From JBQTIP01 sp052388025 (GTDB lineage Bacteria; Actinomycetota; UBA4738; HRBIN12): a stretch of 25,479 nt of DNA. Below the pieces are notes generated by a model. That model ran no database searches. It saw nothing but the letters and a program-made list of their open reading frames with translations, and was not told the DNA's origin. Where the stretch lies: NCBI GenBank assembly GCA_052388025.1, contig JBQTIP010000175.1, positions 1 through 25,479 of the forward strand. The letters run 5' to 3'. The translations under genes were made by a program, and so were the position numbers. This document shows positions 14,544 to 21,990 of the stretch, in pieces. Each line of letters opens with the position of its first letter. Position 1 is the stretch's first letter.

Positions 14544-15503
14544 CTAGGTGACGATCGCCGCAGCGGCCACTGCCCGCTGGAGCTGCTTGCCCGCGTGGTA
14601 CGACGATCGAACCAGAGGGCCGGCCTCGATGTGCGGGATCCCCATGGCTTCGCCGGCTCGCTTGTGATCGGCGAACTCCTTCGGAGTCACCCACCGGTCG
14701 ACCGGCAGGTGGAACTTCGTCGGCTGCAGGTACTGGCCCATCGTCACGAGGTCGCAGGCGGCGTCGCGGAGGTCCTCCAGCGCCTCGGTGACCTCTTCCA
14801 GCCGCTCGCCCATCCCGAGGATCAAGTTCGACTTCGTGACCTGGCCCGCCCGCAGCCGTTTGGCGATCCTGAGCACCTCGAGCGACCGGTCGTAGCCGAA
14901 CGCCGGGCGGATCCTGGGGTGCAGCCGCCGAACCGTCTCCAGGTTGTGGGCGAACACGTCGGGGTCCGCTTGTATCACTGTCGCGATGTCGGGTTCGCCG
15001 CCTTGAAAGTCCGTTGGTAGCACCTCGACGCCGCACCCGGGAACGGCCCCCCTCACCGCTCGGATGCAGGCCGCCCAGATCCTCGCGCCGCCGTCCTCCA
15101 GGTCGTCCCGCGCGACGCCCGTCAGCACGACGTACCGAAGACCCATCGCCTTCACGGCCTGGGCTATCCGCCGCGGTTCCTCCTCGTCGACCTCCAGCGG
15201 CTTCGCCGTCATGACGTCGCAGAAACCGCAGCGCCTGGTACACCGGTCGCCGAGGATGAGGAAGGTCGCCTCGCGCTCCTCCCAGCACTCGAAGATGTTC
15301 GGACAGGAGGCCTCCTCGCAGACCGTGTGGAGGTCGAGCCCGCGCATGATGTGCTTCAGCTCGGAGTAGTGCGGTCCGGTCCTCGCCCTGACCTTCAGCC
15401 ACTCGGGCCGGCGGCCGCTCGGCGAAGCGGCGGCCGGTGGCCCCGTCGCGACGATCGGGAGGTACAGCCGGCGCTTGTGCGGGTTGTGATCGGTGCCCGG
15501 CAT
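14544..15503 (-). CDS. lipA: Lipoyl synthase
   Basis: 319 residues. LipA inserts two sulfur atoms into protein-bound octanoyl chains to make the lipoyl cofactor. Both iron-sulfur clusters are visible: the auxiliary cluster motif C62-x4-C67-x5-C73 (in VCEEASCPNIFEC) and the radical SAM motif C88-x3-C92-x2-C95 (in DRCTRRCGFCD). The C-terminal RSSYHAGKQL carries the conserved Arg-Ser-Ser that ligates the auxiliary cluster. LTGVARDDLEDGGA and FAHNLETVRRLHPRIRP are also typical. ATG 15503 is 10 nt after the histidine-kinase stop; TAGACT (15516-15511) lies 7 nt before it, so a separate leaderless transcript is possible besides read-through. No lipB is nearby. The E1 genes upstream on the same strand need lipoylated E2. 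Confidence 0.97.
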   Translation of the reverse strand: MPGTDHNPHKRRLYLPIVATGPPAAASPSGRRPEWLKVRARTGPHYSELKHIMRGLDLHTVCEEASCPNIFECWEEREATFLILGDRCTRRCGFCDVMTAKPLEVDEEEPRRIAQAVKAMGLRYVVLTGVARDDLEDGGARIWAACIRAVRGAVPGCGVEVLPTDFQGGEPDIATVIQADPDVFAHNLETVRRLHPRIRPAFGYDRSLEVLRIAKRLRAGQVTKSNLILGMGERLEEVTEALEDLRDAACDLVTMGQYLQPTKFHLPVDRWVTPKEFADHKRAGEAMGIPHIEAGPLVRSSYHAGKQLQRAVAAAAIVT

Positions 15504-15510
15504 CAAGGCC

Positions 15511-15516
15511 AGTCTA
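15511..15516 (-). promoter_or_regulatory. -10 element of lipA
   Basis: TAGACT on the minus strand overlaps the stop codon TAG of the histidine-kinase gene (15516-15514) and ends 7 nt before the lipA ATG. There is no Shine-Dalgarno in front of lipA, which supports a leaderless start. Confidence 0.35.
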
Positions 15517-17613
15517 TCCGGCCTCGGCTCGCTCGAAACCGGGTTCGCCGGCCGCACCCTCGACCGGCGACACGTTTCCGCTCGGGATCGCGCTCGGCAG
15601 GAACACGCGGAACGAGGCGCCTCCGCCCTCCCGCTCCTGGACCCAGGCCCGCCCGCCGTGGAGCTCCGCGAACCGGGCCACCAGCGAGAGGCCGATGCCG
15701 GTCCCGGGGGCGTGCGGCGAGGCGGTGGGGCCCTGGCGGAAAGGCGCAAAGATGTCGTGCCAGAGCTCCGGCGGCACGCCCGGGCCGTCGTCCTCCACGG
15801 CGAGAAGGACGCCGCCGTCCTCGGCTCGCACCCGAACCCAGATACCGACGTCGGTGTCGGTGTGCCGAAAGGCGTTGGCCACCAGGTTCTCGACGATCCG
15901 CTCCACCTTCGCGGGGTCCACCGGGACGACGACGGGGTCGGCCTCCACAAGGATGGAGCGATCCTCGGGAAGCTCGAGGCTGTTCAGGGCGCGTCGGGCG
16001 AGCGCCCCGACGTCGGTATCGCGGTACTGCGGCTCCACGATGCCCCGGTTCAGCCGATCTATGTCCAGCAGGTCCTTCAACAGCCGGTCCAGCTTGCGCG
16101 CGTTCGAGGCGAGGCGGCCGAGCAGGTCGACCCTGTCCTCCTCCGTGAGGTCGGACCGCTCGAGCGTTAGGGCGAGGCCGAGGATCGAGGTCAGCGGGCT
16201 CCGGAGCTCGTGCGAAACCGCCGCGAGGAACGTGTTCTTCATGTCGTCGAGGACTCGGAGCCGATCGGCGGCCTCACGCTCGCGCCGTTCACTCTCTTGC
16301 AGTGCTTCCTCGGCGAACTTGCGCTCGGTGACGTCGGAGATCACTCCTTCGACGATCGTCGGCCGACCCCCGTCCCCAGGGAGCACGACGGCCTCCTCGT
16401 GGCACCAGATCAGACGTCCGTCCGGCCTGACGAGCCGGTATTCCAGGCTGAACGGCCGCTCGGAGGCCACGCCGGCGAGAAAGTCTCCGACGGCCCGCTG
16501 AGCGTCCTCCGGGTGCAGGTACCGGCGCCAGAGCTCCGCATCACCGAGCCAATCCGCCTGAGTGAGCCCCAAGACGCGTTCGACCTGGGGACTAACGTAG
16601 GTGGGCATGGTGCCGCCCTCGACGGCACGGTCGACGTAGAGCACCGCCGGGATGTGCTCCACGAGCACTCGGTACCTCGCCTCGGTCTCCCGCAGCTGCT
16701 CCTCCGCTTGCTTTCGTTCGGTGATGTCGAGCATGAAGCCCTGCCAGAACAGGGACGCGCCCTCGTCGTCGCGGACCAGAACCGATTCGTCGCGCACCCA
16801 CACGACGCTGCCATCCCGTCTCATCAGGCGATACTCGCAACGGAACCGTTCACCGGTCTCGTCGCTCCGATCCGATTGGGCGATAGCGCGATCCCGGTCG
16901 TCCGGATGGAGCCGCTCGATCCACAGCGTGGGATCCATCCATTCCTCCTGGGAGAATCCGAGGACGGTCTCGGTCTGCGGGCTGACGAACAGGGGGACGG
17001 CCGGCTCCCGGTCGAGCGGGTCGATGTAGACGATGCCGGGGATGTTCTCAACCAGCGAGCGGTACCGGGCCTCGCTCTCCCGGAGCTGCTGCTCGGCGAG
17101 CTTCCGATCCGTCACGTCGCGGACCACGACCTGCCCCGCGGGCTTTCCCCGATACGTGAGGGGGATACCCGCGACCTCCACGTCGATGACGCGGCCGTCC
17201 AGCCGGACGAACTTCTCCTCGAGCAGCGGGACGGTCTTTCCTTCCTCGATCTCGCTCCGGATCCGCTCGGAGACGATGTCTCGATAGTCGGGGTGCACGA
17301 TCTCGAGAGCCGGCTTGCCCACGAGCTCGTCCGCGCTGCGCGCGCCGAGAAGGCGCGCAGCCGCGGCGTTGGCGAAGACCAGCCGCTCCTCGCTGTGCAC
17401 CAGGATCGCGTCGGGGGAGAGCTCGACCACGCTCCGGTAGCGCTCCTCGCTCTCCTCGAGTGCGGCCTCGGCCTCGGCCCGAAGAGCCATCTCGCGACCG
17501 AGCTCCAGCCGGCGACGCACGGCGAACAGCGAGACGCCGGCGAGCGAGATCCAGAGGAGGTCTCGCGTTCCCCTCGCCCGCTTCCGGCGTGCCTCGGGCT
17601 CCATTTTTCGCAT
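15514..17613 (-). CDS. Three-PAS-domain sensor histidine kinase (orphan)
   Basis: 699 residues from ATG 17613 (ATG 17604 is close). Order: a short basic N-terminus, one membrane-like segment (LLWISLAGVSLFAV), three PAS domains each preceded by an EARYR/EERYR-type helix (SVVELSPDAILVHSEERLVF; SLVENIPGIVYIDP; VLVEHIPAVLYVDR) and each ending in a D-(V/I)-T-(D/E)-R-K motif, then HisKA with His468 in AVSHELRSPLTSILG, and HATPase_c with N box NLVANAFRHT, G1 DDGPGV and G2 GTGIGLSLV. All catalytic blocks look intact. No response regulator is adjacent, so its output partner is elsewhere. It sits between E1 beta (73 nt upstream) and lipA (10 nt downstream) on the same strand. Sensed signal unknown; PAS domains 2 and 3 are of the PAS_3/PAC-repeat type. 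Confidence 0.93.
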   Translation of the reverse strand: MRKMEPEARRKRARGTRDLLWISLAGVSLFAVRRRLELGREMALRAEAEAALEESEERYRSVVELSPDAILVHSEERLVFANAAAARLLGARSADELVGKPALEIVHPDYRDIVSERIRSEIEEGKTVPLLEEKFVRLDGRVIDVEVAGIPLTYRGKPAGQVVVRDVTDRKLAEQQLRESEARYRSLVENIPGIVYIDPLDREPAVPLFVSPQTETVLGFSQEEWMDPTLWIERLHPDDRDRAIAQSDRSDETGERFRCEYRLMRRDGSVVWVRDESVLVRDDEGASLFWQGFMLDITERKQAEEQLRETEARYRVLVEHIPAVLYVDRAVEGGTMPTYVSPQVERVLGLTQADWLGDAELWRRYLHPEDAQRAVGDFLAGVASERPFSLEYRLVRPDGRLIWCHEEAVVLPGDGGRPTIVEGVISDVTERKFAEEALQESERREREAADRLRVLDDMKNTFLAAVSHELRSPLTSILGLALTLERSDLTEEDRVDLLGRLASNARKLDRLLKDLLDIDRLNRGIVEPQYRDTDVGALARRALNSLELPEDRSILVEADPVVVPVDPAKVERIVENLVANAFRHTDTDVGIWVRVRAEDGGVLLAVEDDGPGVPPELWHDIFAPFRQGPTASPHAPGTGIGLSLVARFAELHGGRAWVQEREGGGASFRVFLPSAIPSGNVSPVEGAAGEPGFERAEAG

Positions 17614-17686
17614 GGTCGTGTCCCGGCTCCCAGGCCATGTATCGGCTGGGATCGGGTGGGCCTGAAAGGATGAGCGGGGTGGCGGG

Positions 17687-18673
17687 TCAGTAGCGAGCGA
17701 GCTCGAGCATCCGCCGGTAGATCGAGTCGGCGTCGGGCATGTAGGCGTGCTCGATGGGAGTGGCGAACCCCATCGCCGGGATGTCGGGGCCCCCGATCCG
17801 AACGATTGGCGCGTCGAGCTCGAACATCGCCTCCTCGGCGATCGTGGCCGCGATCTCGGCACCGGCCCCGTAAGTGCGGTTGTCCTCGTAGACAACCATG
17901 ACCTTGCCGGTCTTCCGAACGGAGTCGAGGATGGTCGCCGTGTCGAGGGGCGCGATCGTGCGAACGTCCACCACCTCGGCCAACATGCCCTCCTCGTCTT
18001 GGAGCCTCGCCGCGGCCTCCAGGCAGTAGTGGAGCATCAGCCCGTAGCTCACCACGGCGAGGTCCTCCCCTTCGCGCTTCACGTCCGCCTTCCCGATCGG
18101 GACCTCGTATGGCTCGTCCGGGACGTCGCCCTTGATCAGCCGGTAGGTCTTCTTGTGCTCCAGGAACATCACCGGGTCCGGGTCGCGGATGGCCGAGCGA
18201 AACAGGCCCTTCGCGTCGTAAGGGGTGGATGGCACGACGACCTTCAAGCCGGGGATGTGCCCGTAGAAGGCCTCGATGGATTGTGAGTGGTACAGCCCAC
18301 CGTGGATGCCGCCGCCCCAGGGAGCTCGGATCACCATCGGCACGCCGAAGTCGCCGTTCGATCGGTATCGCATGCGCGCGGCCTCAGAGACGATCTGATC
18401 GAACGCGGGGTGGATGAAGTCGGCGAACTGGATCTCGGCGACAGGGAGCAGCCCGTGCAACGCCATGCCGATGGCTACGCCGATGATGCCCGATTCGGCG
18501 AGCGGCGTGTCGATGACCCGACTCTCCCCGAACTCCTCCAGGAAGCCGTCGGTGATGCGGAACACGCCGCCCCGGATGCCGACGTCCTCTCCCAGCACCA
18601 CCACGCGCTCGTCGGCCGCCATCTCGTCGTGCAGGGCGTCCTTGATCGCCGTGACGACGTTCTTCTCCGTCAG
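17687..18673 (-). CDS. 2-oxoacid dehydrogenase E1 component, beta subunit
   Basis: 328 residues if started at CTG 18673, 311 from ATG 18622. With the E1 alpha subunit it forms the TPP-dependent decarboxylase of a pyruvate or branched-chain 2-oxoacid dehydrogenase complex. Typical blocks: VVVLGEDVGIRGGVFRITDG, DTPLAESGIIGVAIGMA, EIQFADFIHPAFDQIVSEAA, APWGGGIHGGLYHSQSIEA (TPP-binding His) and VVVPSTPYDAKGLFRSAI. The set resembles the BkdB type. The 17 extra residues (TEKNVVTAIKDALHDE) match the normal N-terminal helix of the family, and AGGAGG lies 6 nt before the CTG, so I take CTG as the true start. It begins 1 nt after the E1 alpha stop codon, giving tight coupling. No E2 follows in this window. 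Confidence 0.93.
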   Translation of the reverse strand: MTEKNVVTAIKDALHDEMAADERVVVLGEDVGIRGGVFRITDGFLEEFGESRVIDTPLAESGIIGVAIGMALHGLLPVAEIQFADFIHPAFDQIVSEAARMRYRSNGDFGVPMVIRAPWGGGIHGGLYHSQSIEAFYGHIPGLKVVVPSTPYDAKGLFRSAIRDPDPVMFLEHKKTYRLIKGDVPDEPYEVPIGKADVKREGEDLAVVSYGLMLHYCLEAAARLQDEEGMLAEVVDVRTIAPLDTATILDSVRKTGKVMVVYEDNRTYGAGAEIAATIAEEAMFELDAPIVRIGGPDIPAMGFATPIEHAYMPDADSIYRRMLELARY

Positions 18674-18674
18674 C

Positions 18675-19685
18675 TCAGTCCTCCTCGGCGAAGACGTGCC
18701 GGAACGCCGACTCGGGCTCCGGGTCCGGTGCCGCCCAGGCCTGCGCGATCTGGCGATCCACCTCGGCCTTGAGCTCGTCGCGCATCGCCTCCAGCCGGGA
18801 GTCGTCCATCAAGCCCTGGCTCTTCAGGTACGAGGCGAAGCGGATGAGCGGATCGTTGTGCTTGGCCTGCTCGACCTCCTCGCGGCTCCGGTACGTGCGG
18901 TCGTCGTCGTCGGAGGTGTGGGGCTGGAAGCGGTAGCACTTCGCCTCGATGAGGGCCGGTCCCTCGCCCGCGCGCGCGCGATCGACGGCCGTGCGCATGG
19001 CCTGGTAGCAGGCCAGGACGTCGTTGCCGTCTACCACCACGCCGGGGAAGCCGTATCCCTCGGCCCGGACGGCGACGTCCTTCACCGCCATCTGCTTGGT
19101 CACCGGCACCGAGATCGCGTAGTGGTTGTTCTCGCACACAAAGACGACCGGCAGCTTGTGGATGCCGGCGAAGTTCAGGCCCTCGTGCCAGTCGCCCTCG
19201 CTCGTGGCCCCGTCGCCGAACCAGCAACCAACCACGGTGTCCTCCCCGCGCAGCTTGGCCGCGTAGGCGATGCCGGCGGCGTGCGGGACCTGTGTCGCGA
19301 TCGGAGAGGAGCCCGAGATGATACCGAGCCGGCGCGATCCCCAGTGCGACGGCATCTGACGGCCGCCGGAGGAAGGGTCGTTGGCCTTGGCGAACACCCC
19401 TAGGAAGACCTCGTATGGGGTCATGCCCGCGACCAGGACGATCGCGAGGTCGCGGTAGTACGGAAGCCAGATGTCCCGGCCTTGACGGAGCGCCCATGCG
19501 GTGCCTACCTGGCAGCCCTCGTGGCCCGAGCCCGGGACGACGAACGGCGCCTTCCCCTGGCGGTTCTGGCGGAACGCCGCCTCGTCTGACAGCCGGGCGG
19601 TCAGCATCGTTCGGTACATCGCGAGGACGTCCTCGCTGGAGAGGCCGAGGGCCGCGTGGGGCGCGTCCGTCACGCGCGTCGCCAC
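18675..19685 (-). CDS. 2-oxoacid dehydrogenase E1 component, alpha subunit
   Basis: 336 residues from GTG 19685, which has AAGGAGG 5-6 nt upstream; the in-frame ATG 19745 has no ribosome-binding site. The TPP motif runs from GDGAT (157-161) to ENN (185-187), bounding WHEGLNFAGIHKLPVVFVC. PGSGHEGCQVGTAWAL, SSGGRQMPSHWGS (phosphorylation-loop region) and the tail QPHTSDDDDRTYRSREE support a branched-chain 2-oxoacid (BkdA-like) rather than pyruvate specificity, but that is inference. It acts in the cytoplasm with E1 beta, feeding acyl groups to a lipoylated E2. The 5' leader holds a strong hairpin and a short upstream reading frame that stops 1 nt before the GTG. Confidence 0.93.
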   Translation of the reverse strand: MATRVTDAPHAALGLSSEDVLAMYRTMLTARLSDEAAFRQNRQGKAPFVVPGSGHEGCQVGTAWALRQGRDIWLPYYRDLAIVLVAGMTPYEVFLGVFAKANDPSSGGRQMPSHWGSRRLGIISGSSPIATQVPHAAGIAYAAKLRGEDTVVGCWFGDGATSEGDWHEGLNFAGIHKLPVVFVCENNHYAISVPVTKQMAVKDVAVRAEGYGFPGVVVDGNDVLACYQAMRTAVDRARAGEGPALIEAKCYRFQPHTSDDDDRTYRSREEVEQAKHNDPLIRFASYLKSQGLMDDSRLEAMRDELKAEVDRQIAQAWAAPDPEPESAFRHVFAEED

Positions 19686-19686
19686 G

Positions 19687-19785
19687 TCACCCTCCTTCCC
19701 CGGAAACGAAACAAGCTGCCCGGGTGTCCCGAGCAGCCGTTGCATGCCGGCGCTGGGAGGCTACTGGAGCGGCTCCGATCGCCAT
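19687..19785 (-). CDS. Possible 32-codon leader peptide upstream of E1 alpha
   Basis: A frame from ATG 19785 to TGA 19687 encodes 32 residues beginning MAIGAAPVASQRR, and its stop lies 1 nt before the E1 alpha GTG. It spans the leader hairpin. TAGAAT (19802-19797) is 11 nt before this ATG, so it could be near-leaderless. No run of regulatory codons is seen, so it is not a classical attenuator peptide. It could be chance. Confidence 0.25.
   Translation of the reverse strand: MAIGAAPVASQRRHATAARDTRAACFVSGEGG
19715..19737 (-). promoter_or_regulatory. Strong hairpin with T-rich tail in the E1 alpha leader
   Basis: On the minus strand GCTGCTCGGG, loop ACA, CCCGGGCAGC forms a 10-bp stem (one G-T pair), followed directly by TTGTTTCGTTT. 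This resembles an intrinsic terminator placed 30 nt before the E1 alpha GTG, in front of its ribosome-binding site, so it could act as an attenuator. The T-tract is interrupted, so confidence is limited. Confidence 0.45.
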
Positions 19786-19939
19786 CTTCGTCGGGGATTC
19801 TAGCACCGGGGTTGACGGCACCAGGACGCGGTCCCGCGGTTCAGCCTTGGAGATGCTCCCCGGCCGGAGCCTTGTGACGTAGGAGTGGATACGTGATCGG
19901 GGGTTGCGGCGGATCGGCGGGGCAGAGGACCGCCAAATC

Positions 19940-19945
19940 TATACT
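19940..19945 (+). promoter_or_regulatory. -10 element of the blaI-family gene
   Basis: TATACT at 19940-19945, identical to the rnpB -10, 23 nt before ATG 19969. It predicts a short leader of about 17 nt. No convincing -35 is present. A loose dyad ACGTA-N8-TACGT (19877-19894) lies upstream. Confidence 0.4.
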
Positions 19946-19968
19946 GGGTCCGTGGCGAAACGGACGGG

Positions 19969-20349
19969 ATGGGTGTGAGGGCGTTCGGAGAGCTGGAGGA
20001 GCGGATCATGAACGTCCTCTGGCAACGGGCAGGTCAGCCGGCCACGGTCCGCGACGTGCACGCTGCCCTGACTCGCGAGAGTCAACTGGCTTACACGACG
20101 GTCATGACCGTGCTGGATCGCCTGTGCCGCAAGGGCCTGCTTGCGCGGAAGCTTCGCGGCAGGGCCTACGAATATGTCCCGGTGATCTCTGAAGCGGAGC
20201 ACACGGCAGGCCTCATGCACGAGCTCCTCGCACGCACCGGTGATCGGAAGAGTGCTCTGGCCCACTTCGTGCGCGGGATCCGCAAGGGAGACGAAGCCGA
20301 GCTCCTGCGTTTGGTTGACGACGCCGGGCGGCGGAGGCGGAACCGATGA
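19969..20349 (+). CDS. BlaI/MecI/CopY-family transcriptional repressor
   Basis: 126 residues. The winged helix of the family is clear: ELEERIMNVLWQRAGQPATV, then RDVHAALTRESQLAYTTVMT and VLDRLCRKGLLARKLRGRAY, then the short C-terminal dimerisation helices. Members bind dyad operators containing TAC/GTA half-sites as dimers. They are released either by proteolysis by an M56 partner (BlaR1/MecR1) or by metal (CopY). No CxCxxxxCxC copper motif of CopY is present. The next gene is an M56 protease overlapping by 4 nt (ATGA), so proteolytic control is likely. Downstream genes point to copper or thiol stress rather than beta-lactams. The tail is very basic (GRRRRNR). Confidence 0.92.
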   Translation: MGVRAFGELEERIMNVLWQRAGQPATVRDVHAALTRESQLAYTTVMTVLDRLCRKGLLARKLRGRAYEYVPVISEAEHTAGLMHELLARTGDRKSALAHFVRGIRKGDEAELLRLVDDAGRRRRNR

Positions 20350-21317
20350 CCCGGTTTGCCTTCCTCGTCGCGGCCTTCGCGTTGTTCAACGCCGTCGGCC
20401 CGCTCGTCGGACGCGCGTCGACGATCCCACCCAGGTGGAGGATACGGCTGGGGGTCTTGGCCCTTGCCGGAATGCTCGTCGCTGCTGTTTCCCTGCTCGC
20501 CGCCGTCCTGCTCCCGGAGGTACTAGTCGCATCGTCGATCGGTCAGATCTGGAGGATGTGTACGGCTGCATTCCGCGCGATCAGCAGTCATCCGCTCGGG
20601 AGATGGCCGTCGATCGTGGCGGGAGCCCTTCTTGCTGTGATCCTCGGCCGCTTCGTATGGGCGCTCTTCGCCGGGGCTCGCGCGACTCGCCGCTCTCGTG
20701 TAAGGGCCTGCGAGCCACGGTGGCTGCTATCGGGGGGCGAACACGTCTACGTGCTTCCTCTCGCGCACCCGGAGGCCTACTCGGTCGGGGGGTTCCGAGG
20801 GCAGGTCGTGATCACGCGTGGGCTGCTGGAGGCGCTCGATGACGACGAGCGGCGCGCCGTTCTGCTCCATGAGGAGGGCCATCTGAGGTCGCGTCATCAC
20901 GCCTGTCTGGCCGTTGCTCGGGCGGCCCGGGCCGCACTGGCGCCCCTCCCGCCCGTCCGCCCGGCCATCGAAAGGCTGGAGCAGGCCATCGAGGAGGCAG
21001 CGGATGAGTACGCTGCTGCGAAGCTGGGGAGCGCCGCCACGGTCGCCAGCGGGCTGTCGAAGGCGGCGCTCGCGGAGCTTCGAAGCCCCGTTGGGGCGCT
21101 GTCCATCGCGAGCGGTCACGACGTCCCGGCTCGGGTGCGGCGGCTGCTGGCGACGCCGCGAGTGCCTGGATGGGTGCCGCTTGCGTGCCTGCTCGGACTT
21201 GGCCTTCTCGTCGGCGTTATCGCGGCCACGCAGGTGATCGCCGGGTTCGCGGTCGTCGCCGCCGCCCACCATCTCCTGGGAGTGGGTGCCGTAGTGACGT
21301 GCCCGCTCGCGCGCTGA
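20346..21317 (+). CDS. M56 (BlaR1/MecR1-like) membrane metalloprotease
   Basis: 323 residues with the zinc-protease motif H175-E-E-G-H179 in AVLLHEEGHLRSRHH, and a third-ligand candidate Glu in EEAADEYAAAKLG about 40 residues later. Membrane segments: FAFLVAAFALFNAVGPLVG, LGVLALAGMLVAAVSLLAAVLL, SIVAGALLAVILGRFVWALF, and near the C-terminus VPLACLLGLGLLVGVIAATQ plus VIAGFAVVAAAHHLLGVGA. BlaR1 carries a C-terminal penicillin-binding sensor; here the protein ends after the last helices, so there is no beta-lactam sensor. Presumably it cleaves the BlaI-type repressor encoded by the overlapping upstream gene on some membrane or extracytoplasmic cue. Family sure; cue unknown. Confidence 0.9.
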   Translation: MTRFAFLVAAFALFNAVGPLVGRASTIPPRWRIRLGVLALAGMLVAAVSLLAAVLLPEVLVASSIGQIWRMCTAAFRAISSHPLGRWPSIVAGALLAVILGRFVWALFAGARATRRSRVRACEPRWLLSGGEHVYVLPLAHPEAYSVGGFRGQVVITRGLLEALDDDERRAVLLHEEGHLRSRHHACLAVARAARAALAPLPPVRPAIERLEQAIEEAADEYAAAKLGSAATVASGLSKAALAELRSPVGALSIASGHDVPARVRRLLATPRVPGWVPLACLLGLGLLVGVIAATQVIAGFAVVAAAHHLLGVGAVVTCPLAR

Positions 21318-21485
21318 AGCCCCTTCGGGCGGCGCGTGTCTCGTGCCCTCGCTACGCCGCTCGCCCGCCGGCGAGGCATCCCGCGGTTCGCCATCGACGC
21401 TTCAGGGCGACTCCTCCGTTTGGTGCCTGGCCGAGGACTCGGCAACCCGCACGCGCTCGAAGATGGAGGCGCGACTACGGGGAGA

Positions 21486-21821
21486 TCAGGGCCGTCCAGG
21501 AGGGGACTGGACGGCCTCGTCCTCCTCGAGCTGTGCGATCTCGCGGCTGAGGGCCGCGCGCCGAGCCTCCAGCTCGGCGAGCCGGCGGTCATGCGGGCGC
21601 CCGGAGGTGTCGGCGTGAGCGGCGTCATCCCCAGTCGAGGCGTGAGAGCCGCCCCGCATCGCGGCCATCATGAGGATCATCGACAGAGGACAGACGGCAA
21701 GCACGAGTAGGGGCCCGAGCGACGCGAGGAGATTCGGCGCCAGCGCCCACACCCCAAGTCCCACTGCAGCGAGGGCCACGACGACCCTCCAGTCGAGGCA
21801 CATCCGAAAGAACTTGCCCAT
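21486..21821 (-). CDS. Small DUF2933-like membrane protein with coiled-coil tail
   Basis: 111 residues from ATG 21821, with GGAGG 6 nt upstream. Two membrane segments, WRVVVALAAVGLGVWALAP and LLASLGPLLVLAVCPLSMIL, are joined by a short turn. Then comes MMAAM, a His/Asp-containing linker (GGSHASTGDDAAHADTSG) and a coiled coil (RRLAELEARRAALSREIAQL). The hydrophobic part, with its CPLS motif and Met cluster, resembles small DUF2933-type proteins often found near heavy-metal resistance genes; I recall that link from general knowledge and cannot check it. It is divergent from the resA-ccdA-copCD operon and convergent with the M56 gene. A metal-linked role is inferred from context. Confidence 0.75.
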   Translation of the reverse strand: MGKFFRMCLDWRVVVALAAVGLGVWALAPNLLASLGPLLVLAVCPLSMILMMAAMRGGSHASTGDDAAHADTSGRPHDRRLAELEARRAALSREIAQLEEDEAVQSPPGRP

Positions 21822-21902
21822 CTGAACCTCCGTCTCTCGGTCCCTGCAAGGGATCGTTGCTGGAATGCCCTTTCACGCTGTAGCCAAACAGGACAGTCTC
21901 CT

Positions 21903-21926
21903 CATACTACATCGCGTCGTAGTATG
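21903..21926. promoter_or_regulatory. 24-bp palindromic operator between divergent promoters
   Basis: CATACTAC, 8 bp (ATCGCGTC), GTAGTATG: a perfect 8+8 dyad with a symmetrical CGCG core. Each arm contains TAGTAT reading outwards (plus 21920-21925; minus 21909-21904), a TANNNT -10. The site could therefore hold both divergent -10 elements (leaders of about 59 and 76 nt) and their repressor operator. The TAC/GTA half-sites are of the kind bound by BlaI-family repressors, although the spacer is longer than in the classical BlaI or CopY boxes. Confidence 0.65.
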
Positions 21927-21990
21927 TCGGCTGGGTCGAGCGGAGCGCCTCGGCCCGTTGAGATGGCCGCTCCGACAGGGGTGAACGAAC

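Noticed and set aside
19877..19894. Dyad ACGTA-N8-TACGT upstream of the blaI-family gene as a second operator
   Set aside because: Arms of 5 bp are short, the half-site differs from that at 21903-21926, and it lies 45 bp before the -10. Kept only as a weak possibility.
20346..21317. BlaR1 as a beta-lactam sensor
   Set aside because: The protein ends after its final membrane helices and has no penicillin-binding domain, so a beta-lactam receptor role is not supported.
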